Source: Tausonia pullulans (lineage: Eukaryota > Basidiomycota > Tremellomycetes > Cystofilobasidiales > Mrakiaceae). Taken from it: a stretch of DNA of 64,000 nucleotides. The position numbers were made by a program, and so were the translations under genes. The stretch covers positions 1,116,001 to 1,180,000 of the forward strand of contig OX637624.1 of NCBI GenBank assembly GCA_951802195.1. The letters are read 5' to 3'. Each line of letters starts with the position of its first letter. The first letter of the stretch is position 1. The notes under the pieces are model-generated. The model saw only the letters and a program-made list of their open reading frames with translations, searched no databases and had not been told where the DNA came from. This document shows positions 15,114-26,758 of this stretch, in pieces.

Positions 15114-18100
15114 ATGTCGAGTCTTCCTCCCGCCTACACGGACGACAAATCTGCGGACCATGACCTCCTCACCCACCGCGGTGGAGGCCACCGTCGTCGT
15201 CGTCGCGCCGTCAAGGCCGCCGTCGGTCTCGCGTCGATGAGCTTCCTCGCTAGCTGGGGATGCATGAGGGCGTACGATGCTCTTTCCGGTGAGTCTCACA
15301 CTCTCCTCCATCTCCTCTCGCGAGGAAGACAATGTCTTGACTGACCACGTCCTCTCCGGCCCAGTCGAGACCCTTGATGCGCAGATTCTTACAGAGGGCC
15401 TGACCCTCTGCGAAGCCTTCACTGCGCCCAAAGCCACCCTAGGTCACCGTCTCGACCGCGCCAACGAGCGTTTTGTCCCAGGAACGCCCCCATATCTTCT
15501 CAAGAACGCGACTATCTGGGTCGGCGCCGCCGACGCTTCTGGCGGCGTCGTCCATGGAGATGTGCTTCTGAGGGACGGGCTGATTGAGCAGGTCGGGCAC
15601 ATCGAGAAGGAAGCGCTTGAAGGACTCAAGGGCGTACAGACGATTGATCTGGGTGGGAAGTGGGTGACGCCGGGTGTGGTGGATATGCACTCGCACAGTG
15701 AGTACTTTCCATCCTGCTTTCGAATCTAGAGGCTCTCCGACGCTGATCCTGCAAGCGGTAATCTATCAGTGGGCGTCGGTGCTGCCCCTGGACTTCGCGG
15801 GAATCAGGACACCAACAGCCGCAAGGCTCCAATCCTGCCTGGTCTCCGCTCTCTCGGTTAGTAGTAGTCGGTCTCAAGCGTTGAAAGAGCAAGCTTGACT
15901 AACGGTTGTTGGCTCGGTTTTCAGACGGCTTTGTGAGTCCTCTTTTGCCTCAGTTTGAACACCATCGCGCATGTCTGACGCTCCTGCTGCACCAGAACAC
16001 CCACGATCTCGCTTTCAACAACAGCATCGCCGGAGGTATCACCACAATGCTCGTCCTCCCCGGCAGCGCCAACAACATCGGCGTCAGTTCACTCGTGCTC
16101 TGCCTGCTTCCCTCCCGTTCGCCGACTGACGAATCTCAATCCCGGACAGGGTCAAGCGTTTGTATTCAAGCCCCGCCAGACTCAGGGTAATGCTCCCTCA
16201 GACATGGTTCTAGAGCCTCCCTTTGAGAATGGCAGACGTGTCCCGGGTCGCTGGCGGCATACCAAGCATGCCATGGGGGAGAACATCGCTGGACGTGAGT
16301 TGTATCTGTCCCGTGGCTGTCGTCGATTGCATGCGCGCTGACTGCCTTCTGCGACAGTCTACCAGAGCACCCGGATGGACCAAGCATTCGACTTCCGTAA
16401 GGCTTACGAGGAGGGTCGCAAGTTACTCGCCAAGCAAGATGCCTGGTGTATCAAGGGCGACAAGAAGTGAGTCATGCGGACTGGATTCGTTAACGACCTG
16501 AACTGACGAGTCGTCTCCTTCAGCACCGAGCCTTTCCCTGTTGATCTGAACTGGGAGATGCTGGCGGACGTGCTTCGAGGTGGGTTTAAACAGGACCTGT
16601 CCATCTGGGGACAGACCAGCTAATGTTCGGATCCACCTAAGGCAACGTAAAGGTCAACGTCCACAGTTACCAGACCGTCGATTTTGACCAGCTCGTCCGC
16701 CTCTCCAACGAGTTTAAGGCGCGTCGCGTCCAGCCTACTGTCCTTTCCTGTGTCTTCTGACATCCCTCATGACACCCATAGTTCCACGTCGAGGCGATCC
16801 ACCATGCGACCGAGGCCTATCTCGTGCCCGAACTGCTCAAGAAGATGCACGGCGGCCCCCCCGTTGTTGCTCAGTTCGCTACCCACTCGAACTACAAGCT
16901 CGAGTCGGCCCGCGGGTCGGAGTACGCGCCTAAGATCCTCGCCGACGCGGGCATCACAAGCACGCTCAAGAGCGACCACCCGGTCCTTGACAGTCGATAC
17001 CTCATCTGGGAGGCCGCGCAGAGCCACACGTTTGGTCTCAACTGGACGCTCGCTATGGACGGGGTGTTTGCTTCTTCGGCCAAGGCGATCGGCATGGACC
17101 ACCGCATTGGACATGTCCGGGCCGGACACGACGCCGATGGTGAGCGCGCACTGTCTCCGTCCTTTTCAATATACGCTCCTCTTCTGACTGGCCGAGATTA
17201 GTTGTCGTATGGGACTCGATGCCCCTGGCCCTCGGCGCGACGCCTGAGCAGGTGCGTTTTGTCTCTTGCAGCCTGTGGGATAAACTACTTGGTCTTATGC
17301 TGATCATTTCCCCTCCTCCAGGTTTTCATCGACGGTGAGCCGGCGCCTCGTTTCGAAAATTTCCTCTAAGATCTACTGAAGCATATTCTTCTATCCTCCA
17401 GGCATTCCCCAGATCGAGAAGCCGCACGTCGTCGCCAAGCCGCACCTCCAGGCGATCCCTCCAACTTCGTCCAACGTCGACGCGCTCGCCCGCGAAGCTG
17501 TTCTAAGCAACGGCAATCCTGATCTTCGGCCGAAGAAGTTCGCCACAGATATCGTTTTCCTCAATGTCGCGTCGTTCTACACGCTCGCCCATGGCCAGGT
17601 CAAAAAGGTCTTCGAAAGCTCGTCTTCTCTTGAGGACGCCGGCAAGGAGGTCCTCGGTGTCGTCATCGTTGAAGATGGCGAGATCGTCTGCTCCGGATCA
17701 TGCGAAATCCCGACCCACCTGCTTAAGGCGACCCTCGACCTAAAGGGCGGCTCCATCCTCCCCGGTCTCGTCAGCTACGGTGCGCCGCTCGGTATCGCCG
17801 ATATCGCCTCGGAGGCTTCCACCCAGGATGGCAGCACATTCGACCCTGCTCTCCAGGAGGGTCTCGGTCTTGTCCCGAAGCTGCTCGACGGGCAGATTAT
17901 CAGGGGCTCTGAAGCGCTCTCCTTCGGTGGCAAAGCTCTCCGGATCGCTCACCAGGCCGGCATCCTCACCGCGGTCTCTCACGTTACCTCGCCCGGTCTT
18001 GTCTCGGGCGTGTCCTCGGCCTTCGAGACGTCGGCGGACAACCTCCTGAGCCCATATGCCATCGTTGCTGACGAGGCCGCGATGCACGCCTTCATTGGGC

Positions 18101-18891
18101 ATGGCTCGGGCGGTGGCCGCTCGTACGGCGGTGGAACTGTCGGCTCCGTCTCGGAGCAGATTCGGGGGCTCAAGAACACCCTGCTCGATCGGGAGAGCAA
18201 GACAGAGCGGTCCAAGTACTTCAACAAAGTCGTTGAGGGAAGGATGCCGCTCGTAGTCACGGTCTCGAAGGCGGACCACATTGCAGCGCTCCTGGTCATG
18301 AAGCGCGCCGTCGACGAGATCACCGGCCACACGATTCAGCTTGTCCTCGAAGGCGCGCACGAGTCGCACCTTGTCAGTCGTTCCTACAGTAAGCTTCCTT
18401 CCTGTGCGCCACTCTGACATGCTCATTCCATAGCTCGCGGACGAGCTCGCCGCCGACTCGGTCGGCGTCATCATCAACCCGCCCCGCTCGTACCCGGGCA
18501 CCTGGGACACTCAGCGCATCCTCGCCGGCCCTCCTCTTACGGAGCACACCCTCGCCTCGTTCCTGACGAGCAAAGGCATCGTGCGTCGAGCTTCCTCTTC
18601 CTGAAAATAGATCGACCACTAGACTGATGCTCCTCCTCCCAGACGGTTGGTCTTGGTCACGCCACCTCGGACGCCGTCCGTAACGCCCGCTTCGACGCCT
18701 TTTGGAACCTCAACTCGGTCCCCTCGGTTTTCGACCGCGTCTCAGCCCTCTCGCTTGTCTCGGCGAACCTCTACACGCTTCTTGGTGTCGATGGCTCCCG
18801 GGCGGGCCACATCGCAGTCGAGAAGGACGCGTTTGCCGTCGGTTCGCGCGTTGTCAGTGTCATCGAGAACGGGGTCATCAAGGTTTTCTAA
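15114..18891 (+). CDS. Membrane-anchored amidohydrolase (fungal carbohydrate-esterase-9-like), two-half protein
   Basis: Large composite amidohydrolase of the type annotated in fungi as carbohydrate esterase family 9 (GlcNAc-6-P deacetylase-like). The N-terminal tail (MSSLPPAYTDDKSADHD, then an Arg run) precedes a hydrophobic segment at about residues 30-48, suggesting a type II anchor. Half one has GKWVTPGVVDMHSHMGVGAA with the HxH metal motif, GGITTMLVLPGSANNIG, VNVHSYQTVDFDQLV, FHVEAIHHATEAYLVPELL and TLKSDHPVLDSRY. Half two (from about 17400) repeats the composite-domain pattern and an amidohydrolase-like barrel, but its equivalent site reads LPGLVSYGAPLG, without the HxH ligands. The true substrate is unknown. 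It is tandem to HDA1, 274 bp downstream, and about 920 residues long. Confidence 0.85.
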
Positions 18892-18999
18892 GTGAAGACC
18901 TCCACAGCCGGAGGGGGACGAATGAAAGAAGAAGAAGATGATGAGATAAGATGTCGATCCAATGATATTTGTTTTGAGTCTGACCGTCCTTGGGTTACT

Positions 19000-20553
19000 C
19001 TAAAACCGGCTCTCCCCAAGGACAGCCTCGACCTCCCTTAACCGGTGCTCGACAAGCTCAATGAGCGTCACCACACCTTTGAGGACGCCCAGGTCGGGAC
19101 CCTCACCGACAGCCGCCCGCGAGTGGGCGAAGTCGATGAGCCGGACAAGCGCGCACGGAGGAGGACGAAGGCGCCGGTGGCGGCGACCCCCTTTACCCTC
19201 GTTGCCGCCATCGTCGTTAGCTTTCGGGTCGAAGTCGACGTCCGAGTTGTTGTACCCGGAGTCGGACGAGTCAGAGGAGTCGCCTTCGTCCTCATCTGCA
19301 GGTGCTTGCCATATCAGTGAGCGCTCGCTCCTCCAACTCGACAAGAAACGAGCGAGCGCTCTCACCTGAGACGAACGGCGAGTCGGCCTCAGCCTCGACC
19401 GCGTGAGCAAGAGCCTCCCGATCACCCTCGTACACGATGAGGAGAGAGGCGCCGACGAAGCGCGCCTCAGTCTCACGGAGGGCTGGGAGGACTTCTTCCT
19501 GGAGCGAGTTGAGGACGTTGCGGAGGACAGAGAGGAGGAGGTGGGGGGCCACGCCCGTGTGGTCGACTGGAGAAGACGGGGCGGCGGTGGTGCTGCTGGA
19601 AATGCCCTCGGCTAGGACGGCGACCTCCGTGATGTTGGAAATGGTGGCGAGGAGAGGGGCAGCAGCACCATCGACAACCGGAGCAATGGCGGGAATGGCG
19701 ACGGTGGCAGAGGAAACCGTAGCGAGGAGGGGGAAGAAGCGGGCAATGCCCTTGGGTAACTGGGCGGCCTTGATTGACTTGCCGTACGCCTTGGGCGTCG
19801 TTTGGTTCGTCTTGTTCACCGGATCCCAATTCTGAAGAGACCAAGGGAGAGTGGGGCATGTCACTGGTCCGTCGACGTGTCATGTATGTAAGCCAGAGCT
19901 CTCTCACCTGAAAGCCCGTGAGCCGGATGCCGGTCTCGAAGGATGTCGTCGCCTGGGCTGTGGCCTCCATCCTCGCCTTCTTCTCCGCCGAAGCCGTTTC
20001 CTCGTCGTGCAAGACGGTCCCGAGCTTGACGTCGAGCACGCACGGTCGGCGGAACGCGTACGCGAGGTTGGTGAGGACGATATGCTGATGGGTCGCTCGC
20101 TCGTTAGTGTCCATTTGACCTTTACTCTCTCCCTCTCTCTCTCTCTCTCTCTCTATCTCTTCCCTCTCCCATAAGGGAGACTGACCTCCTTCTCAATCAC
20201 GATCTCCTCCACCGGCTCAACATGCTCCTTGCCACCCTCCTCCGTCGTGGACGTCCTTGTCACTGGCTCGGCCGGGCTCTGGACCTTGAGCGTGCCGAGA
20301 AAGTCTGGGACGAGGTCCTGAAGACGGCCGAGGGCGTCCACCGTGGAGATGGCCTGGTAGAAGGCGACCTCCTGGGCGATGCACGGCTGTTCGGCGGACA
20401 GAGCGAGCGGAGGGGTCAGCGGTCGTCGGCGACCCGGCAGCGAGCCGAAGGCACCTTGATGACGAGCGAGCCATCCTCGGTGGCGAGGACGCCCGCATGG
20501 CCTCCAACTTGGGAGGAGAGCGCAACATGGCCGGAGGCGGGAGGGGAGGTCAT
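19000..20553 (-). CDS. ARG82: Inositol polyphosphate multikinase (Ipk2/Arg82 family)
   Basis: Kinase converting IP3 to IP4/IP5 in the soluble inositol phosphate pathway; in yeast it also has a nuclear transcription role. Start: MTSPPASGHVALSSQVGGHA, followed by VLATEDGSLVIKVP, the usual IPK N-lobe opening. Hallmarks are in order: AQEVAFYQAISTVDALGRL, RPCVLDVKLGT (the PxxxDxKxG signature), FETGIRLTGFQ, GASLLIVYEGDR (the SLL motif) and LVRLIDFAHS (the catalytic DFxH motif). An Ala/Val-rich insert (about residues 150-210) and an acidic Ser/Asp insert before the IDFAHS motif enlarge it relative to human IPMK. It converges on the amidohydrolase gene, with 108 bp between their stops. A CT microsatellite lies in one intron. 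Confidence 0.9.
20124..20154. repeat. CT-rich microsatellite in an ARG82 intron
   Basis: CTCTCTCCCTCT repeat, mostly (CT)n on the plus strand, so GA-rich in the transcript. It is intronic. Confidence 0.85.
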
Positions 20554-21071
20554 GGTGGTGTCGAGACGAGAGCCATCGAAGGCCCGCCACAAGCGAGCGC
20601 GAAGTCGGTCGGTCACCGCCGTCTCGCGGTCCGTTCGCGCCGAAGCTCTCTCGTCTCGTGTTTGACGACTCTCTCCCCCTGATTGCCCTTGGTTGCATCG
20701 TCGGGGAAAAAACTGGGGCATGTATCGGAAGGAATGACTGTAATCTGACTAGCAAAAAACAATGGCAAAATGGGCTTGGTGTTGGAAAAAGAAGGCGGGC
20801 CGCCCCTTTCCAGAAATGTGGAGGCGACGACGACTTGACGTCCGTCGCCGCCCGACGGGGGAGCACTGAACTTCCTCTCTCTCTCGCCCGCACGGTGCAC
20901 CAACCAAAATGGGCAACCGATGGACGGCGGGGCAGGAGGAGGGAAAAGAGGCGGGGGAGGGGGACAGCCTCGAGGTGGAGTGGAGTGGGAAGGCAAAGGC
21001 CCAGTCTTGAAAAAGACAAAAGGGGAGTGCAAGCGGAAGGGAGGGAACCCCTACGTTCGATCCAGAGTGCC
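20554..21071. other. ARG82 upstream region / 3' end of the SMG6-like gene
   Basis: 518 bp. G-rich stretches near 20930-20970; open frames here have no coding features. Confidence 0.5.
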
Positions 21072-24000
21072 TCAGCCAGCGACCAAGAGCTTCTTGATCC
21101 CTCGCTCGTCGGTTGATTCGATGCCGCGCGCCCTCGCCCGAAGACGGAGGTTGCGGTCGAACGTGAGGAGGACAACCTTGCTCGCTTGGGCTTTGGTGCC
21201 CTCGTCGCTGAGTCCCACGCCGCCTGCGCCCAGGATAGCCCTCCGGTCGACAAAGTGCTCCTCCTGGAAGCCGCACGCGCGGAGGATAAGGTCGTCCATG
21301 TTGCGAACCCGCTCTGGGTTGTACGTACTCGAGAGAGAGAACGAGATGTCCTCGGCCCGGAGCGTGAGATCCGAGAGGTAGTTGCCGCGTGACGTTTGGA
21401 CCTTGAGCGTCCGAGCTCGGGCTCGAATGTTCTCCGTGAGGTAGGCGAGGGCGCGCGATGCCTCGTCCCCGAGCGGGGCTGGCTGATGAGCGAGGCCATC
21501 AAGCTCGGTAATGACTGGGAGGGGGACCATTGCCGTCCACTTGCCGGACTCGACGATCGAGATGAAGAGGGCAAACGAGGACAATAGGAAATTGGTGTCG
21601 AAGACGAGGACGGTGTACCCGGCGAGGACGCTGGGCAGATTGCGCGACGAAGCCATCGAAGGCTTGTTGGACGAGCGAGTGGTGGCTGCATTGACACCGG
21701 CGCGATTGGCGCGAGCGTTGCTGCGAGTAGCCGAGAGGGCGGCACGAAGGTGCCTGCGCTGGGCCTGCAGATGCAGACGAGAGCAAGACCAAGCCAATCT
21801 TGTGAGCTGGAGGAAAGAGAAGAAAGAGAGCGCTATAACCACGCACCTTGAGAGCACGAAGCTCCTCGTCCTCCTCGTCATCCTCGTCGCCCTCGCTGAG
21901 CTCCTCGTCCTCCTCCTCGCCCGTCTCCAACTGCTCGGCGGCAGCCCGCTCGGTTCTGATCATCTCCTCCTTGGCGATCCTTGCCTCCAGTGCCTCAACC
22001 TTTTTCCTCCTATCAGCCTCCCAAGCCTCCATCTTACGAGCGAGCACCCCACCCTGCTCGATCCGGACCTTCCTCCCGCCGCCAGCGCCTTCGTCGACTT
22101 CCAGCCCAGGAACGGCCTTGACAAGCGCAGCCAATGCCCAGGCCGCGCGCCGCCACCTCCTCACCGTCAACTCCTGAGCCTCGGACCCTCCACCGGCTCC
22201 GCGCTCGCCCTCGACGATACCCTCGCGGAGCTGCTGCTCGACGTCGACGGGCTCCCGCTCGGGCTCCGCGGCGAGAACATCCATTTCGCTCGTAATGAGC
22301 TGTGTCGTCCGTGGGCCGTCGCGGATCGCAAGGCTGGTGCTACTGCTGGTGGCTCCTACGGATCCTAGGATGTTGCCGTTGAGATTATTCGAAAGAGACG
22401 AAGATGAGGTGATTTTCTGCTTCCAGAACCCGCGCTCGTATACACGCCGACCGACCCACTCCATTCCACGAAGACACCAGTCCTCCGGAAGGGGTCCCCC
22501 ACCCGTGATCTTGGGTGGGATGTCAAGCCGGACCTCAATTTTCCTCGGAAGAGCGTTGAAAAAGGAGACGAGTTGCGTCCAAGGGATGGATCTCTCGAGG
22601 AGGGCAAGCGCGGGAGGTTGTTTGAGGACCGTCGAGAGAAAAGTGAGGAAGATCGGGATGTATGGGTTGAGGATTCCTGAGGTCGAGCTGGAGCCGTTCG
22701 ATTGGAGGAGCGCAGCAGAGGGATCGCGTCGGACTGGGTGTGCGAGGCAATAGGCGAAGACGGAGAAGGCGAGGCGAAGGGCGTGACGAAAGGGGAGGGG
22801 AAGGGACTCCTCGTCGGAGGACGAGAAGGCCGTACGGCCGAGTGAGCGAACCTCGGGCGCCTGACCATCACTGCCGGATCCTCCGCCCCCACCACCAGTG
22901 CCAGCTCCACCCCCGTCCGAGACGCCACTAGTGCTGCTGAGGAGGCCATCCGAGGGCGAAGTAGTAGCGTGGACCATGATGGCCTGAGGGCCAGTCTGCT
23001 CAAGAACGGTCGTCGGCCGGCCGGCCTTGCGAGTCGAGTCCTCCGCGCTCGCCTGCTTGAGAAGGCCATCTGGAGCGCCGTACTGAAGGCACGCCGCGAG
23101 ATTGATGACGGCCATCATGATCCACTCGGTCTGCGGCAAGGGCCGGGTACCGAGACGGTCCTCCTCGAGTCGCTCGAGGAAGCGGGCAAACACGTCGTCG
23201 AAGTCGTCGAGCTGGATCTTGGTGAAGATCATGCCGTGGAGGAGGACGAAGAGCTCTGATGCCATCGCGTCCGGGTGGAAGCGGCGCGACTGGAGGGCCG
23301 TGTCAAAGAGCGGGAGGAGAGACTCGCGCGTCATTGAGAAGGGCGAATTGGTGATGAGGCTGGAGACGAAATGCCATCAGCGCTCTGGAGCACCACCACC
23401 CAAAATAAATCGGAGGCTCCGCTCGCTTACCTCTTGGAAAAGTGGTAGAGAGCCCTCTCCTCCTCGCCCTTGACATCACGCGAGAGGAGCGCCAACCGGT
23501 GGTGGAGCCTGCCTTCGCCAGGCTTCTCCCCCACGCCCGTGGCGTACCAGTCTCTCGCCGTCGTCCGCCACGTCTCGCGGTCCTCGACGTCCCAAGCGTC
23601 CGCAACCTCCTTGCCAATGCTGTTGCCGCTCGGGATGGGCATCTCGGCGTCGTCGTCGTCGATTCTCGCCATATGATTCGGCGTCGAACGAGAAGGAGCA
23701 GCCTCCTGCGACGAAGGCAACGAGTCGGCGATGCTACCAGCGATCGCCATCCGGTACCTCGCGAGGTCGCCCAACGCCTCGATCCACGCCGACCGGAAGG
23801 GGGAGAGAACCTGTTCGTCGAGCAGCGCGGTGTAGAACGAGTAGGCGTCGAGGATGTAGTCACCCATGTGATCCAGTGCCCTCGACGAGATAGCTCCGAT
23901 GCGGGCTGCGTTCGCAGAGTCGGACGCGAGGTCCCGCGAGGTCAAAGACGAAGCGGCGGCGCCGAGCCAGACCGCACGCATGCGTTCGACAAGTCGATGG

Positions 24001-26070
24001 AAGCCCTCCTGCCAGAGCCGGACGGGGATATTATACCGGACGGGAAGGTTGTGGTGCGAGGCCGGGATCCGCGGGTCGAGCGACTCGGTCAGAAAGTCAT
24101 GATGAGCGTGGGCAAGCCTGGGCAAGAAAAGGTAAGAGAACGTCTCAAACCAGGGGACAAGTAGGATTAAGCCGGAGACCTACTTCATGTGCCGGTTGAT
24201 GAGCTCGACCCAGCCGTCGTCTCCCATCTGGGGGCTGAGCGTGACGGGTGAGCTGCCACCCAGCACGACCACCTCCTCCCTGTCCAACCTCTTATGCACA
24301 TCCAGCAAGCTCGCCTCGAGCTGCTGAATCGCGCGATACCTCTCCCTCAGTGCTCCCAGAACACCCGTGTCGCCCCCCTTCCCCCTCTGCCGATCCTTCA
24401 AGCTCTCGCTCCCATCCGAACTCCGACTCTTCGTCTCGTCCCTCTCACCATGCCTGCTCCCTCCCTTCCGCTCACTCCCTTCCCTCCGCTTCCTTCTCTC
24501 CCGATCCCTGTCCCCTCCAGTCTCCCCACCAGGCGGCTCATGTATCGAGCTCAGACCGGTACTGTAGCTTGCCGAGCTGTGTGAATGAACGCCCGTCGTT
24601 CCCGTAGAACCACTCGCGACGGAGCCTGATGTCCCAGACGAGCCACGAGCGAACCGGACCGGGTCGTGCAGACGGGGGTCGAAGAGCTCTCGGGGAGGAC
24701 CGCCGATGGGGTTGATTGCGATAGTCCGCGGAGGCTCGCCGCCTCCTCCTCCTCCGCCGCCGCCGCAGCCGCGGCCGCTTGAGCGGTGGGGGGGCTCGTG
24801 GTGGTGATGGTGGTGGTGGTGTCGGCGAGAGGGGGACGAGCTCCCTGGCAGCGGAGGAGGAGGCATCGTTGTCATGTCGCGTGCCGACGATGCTGCCGAA
24901 GGAGCGCGCCCGGTTCCTCCGCCAGAGGGCTTGTCCGACGGCCCTCCAGGGTTGAAGAGTGTCCGATTCTTCGGCGGAAGCGTCGACCCGGGCATCATGT
25001 GCGGAGCATCGTCGTGAATACTCATCATCGATGTCGACTTGAGCGGCAGGGACCGATCAAAGTCGGACCCAGCGATGGGGGGGGCGCCTCGAGGGTACCT
25101 ACGCGTCCCGGACGAGGACGACGGGCCTGGCCCTCCGGCGCCGTAAGAAGACGAAGCGGACGTTCGGCTCGCCGGAGCACGCGGGTACGGAGGATGCGTA
25201 GCGTGGCCTTGGAGCCGAGAGGGCGTCGCTAGGGTTGCGGCGGTGGTGGTCCCGTTGGAGGAGGAGGGATGGCCGCTGGAGGGGTGCCGGTGAGAGGAAT
25301 GAGGGGAGGAAGGAGGGCCAGGAGCGCGTGGCCTGGAGCGAAGGAAGAGGAGGAGCAGAGCAAGGACATCAGCTCATCTGCCTACAAGATGCAACGAGAC
25401 GAGAAGGGTGCGAATTGAGCTGATGCATGCACCGAGAGGAGAGGCGAAAGAGGAGGTGGCGCAAGCGAGAGCGGGAGTGTAGAGGCTGCTGACCGCATCA
25501 CGCCAGCAGACCGGGTGTGCTCGCTTATCGATCTCCATCGACAGCAGACCGTCCGATGCCATAACCAAGTGGTCTGGCCATCGTCCAGCACACAGGAGCT
25601 CGGCCTCTCGCCAGTGAGAGAGATGTGCCCAAATCCGTACTGCGTCGCTGTCTCGCCGCAGCTCGCACTGTCCCACCCTACCGCTGCTGCCTCCTGACCC
25701 GTACCAACAGGGAAGTCGACCGCGCGGGATGCGGCCGCCAGCACAGAGGCCTCGAGCTTGCGTCTCTCTGGACGGCGGCGGTCGAGGCTCTGGATGAGGA
25801 GAGAAGAAAGCTGACAGGCGGGCGAGCCGGCTGCCCAGGCTGGAGGACGTGAGAGGACACGAAGGAAGGGCCCAGCTGACTCGCTTCCAAGGTGTCACGC
25901 TCGCCTCCCCCCCGAGGGACAGGTCACCGACCCTCGCCCTCCATGGACCTCCCAGCATGACATGATGTCCGCGCCTCCAACTGCATAGAACCTGCTGCCG
26001 AACGAGCGCCGCTCACCTCCGTTCCCTCCTCTGGCTCGGGCGCCCATCGTCGCCCCGGGAGCTCGTCGAG

Positions 26071-26102
<32 letters not shown>

Positions 26103-26126
26103 ACGCTGCTCGTCGTCCTCGCGCAT
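21072..26126 (-). CDS. SMG6: SMG6/EST1-type nonsense-mediated decay factor with C-terminal PIN nuclease domain
   Basis: Telomerase-binding/NMD protein. Exon 1 (26017-26126) encodes MREDDEQR, a run of eleven prolines and SQRRER. A 684-bp intron follows, then an exon starting at 25332. The N-terminal third is disordered (His8, Gly-rich and Ser/Arg stretches). From about 24300 come the EST1 helices: GALRERYRAIQQLEASLLDV, DDGWVELINRHMK, then the 14-3-3-like TPR region and the Est1 DNA/RNA-binding region (RLHHRLALLSRDVKGEEERA, YHFSKR, FDTALQSRRFHPDAMASELF). A Glu/Asp-rich hinge leads to the PIN domain: VLVFDTNFLLSS, VITELDGLAHQP, VRNMDDLILRAC and LLTFDRNLRLRARARGI. The Asp residues of a catalytic SMG6-type PIN are kept, unlike in SMG5. 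About 1,500 residues. Confidence 0.9.
25333..26016 (-). other. Long first intron of the SMG6-like gene
   Basis: 684-bp intron with a GTGAGC donor and a GCTCCAG acceptor. Joining the flanking exons keeps the frame (AG + G) and links QRRER to PRAPGPPSSPHSSHRH. Most introns in this window are 50-120 bp. I see nothing coding inside it. Confidence 0.65.
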
Positions 26127-26758
26127 GGTGCTGTCGGTCTGTCCACACAGGCGTGGGTGGCCGATGAAGATGTGAGAGAGAGCGTGTGAGAACGAGCAAG
26201 GAGCGAAGACGGTGCGTGGTTGGGTGGAGGATGAGCTGGTGGGTGATTCGTCTGTGCCCTCCTGCCGCACGCGGCCGCTTGCTCGCCTCGCCTCGCTCCT
26301 CGCCTCCCTCGCGTTGCTCACGCCGCAGCGCCGAACCCTTCTCGCAGTTGCGGCCGCAGTCCTCAGCCGGATGCCTCCCCCCACACAGGCGTGGGTCGGT
26401 TCCTCGTGAGCTATTACGGCCTCGGCTATTCGCTGCGTTGCCCCAAGGCGACGCACCGGCCGTCGTCCTCAGAGCAAAGCTGGACGGAGTTTAGTCGAGT
26501 CTGCCCTCGCCTGCCTCGAGCCGCAAGCGAGCGGGTGGGATCGTCACTGGCGGTCATCTCCGCCTCCCTCGCCGTGCTCCCCTCTCGCGTCCTGTGTGCT
26601 TCGCAGGCGCCCGCACTCACGCTCGCGCTCGCCAGCGATGGGAGTCCAAGACTCTCCTATCGGAAGGAGGTCCTCTTAACATTGCACAAGGACCTAGAAT
26701 CAAAAGGGCAAGCTCCTCTCCCTCTCCCCCTCCCTCTCTGCCGCCCCCCCCCCCTCCC
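26127..26758. other. Intergenic region upstream of the SMG6-like gene
   Basis: 632 bp between the SMG6-like start and the stop of the NTF2-like gene. It ends in a pyrimidine block with a C10 run near 26746-26755. No gene is visible. Confidence 0.5.

Noticed and set aside
20153-21745. 530-codon minus-strand frame
   Set aside because: It overlaps the SMG6-like PIN exon and ARG82 exons in the wrong frame; the real proteins are recognised in the other frames.
23442-24164. 240-codon plus-strand frame
   Set aside because: Antisense shadow of the SMG6-like EST1 exon.
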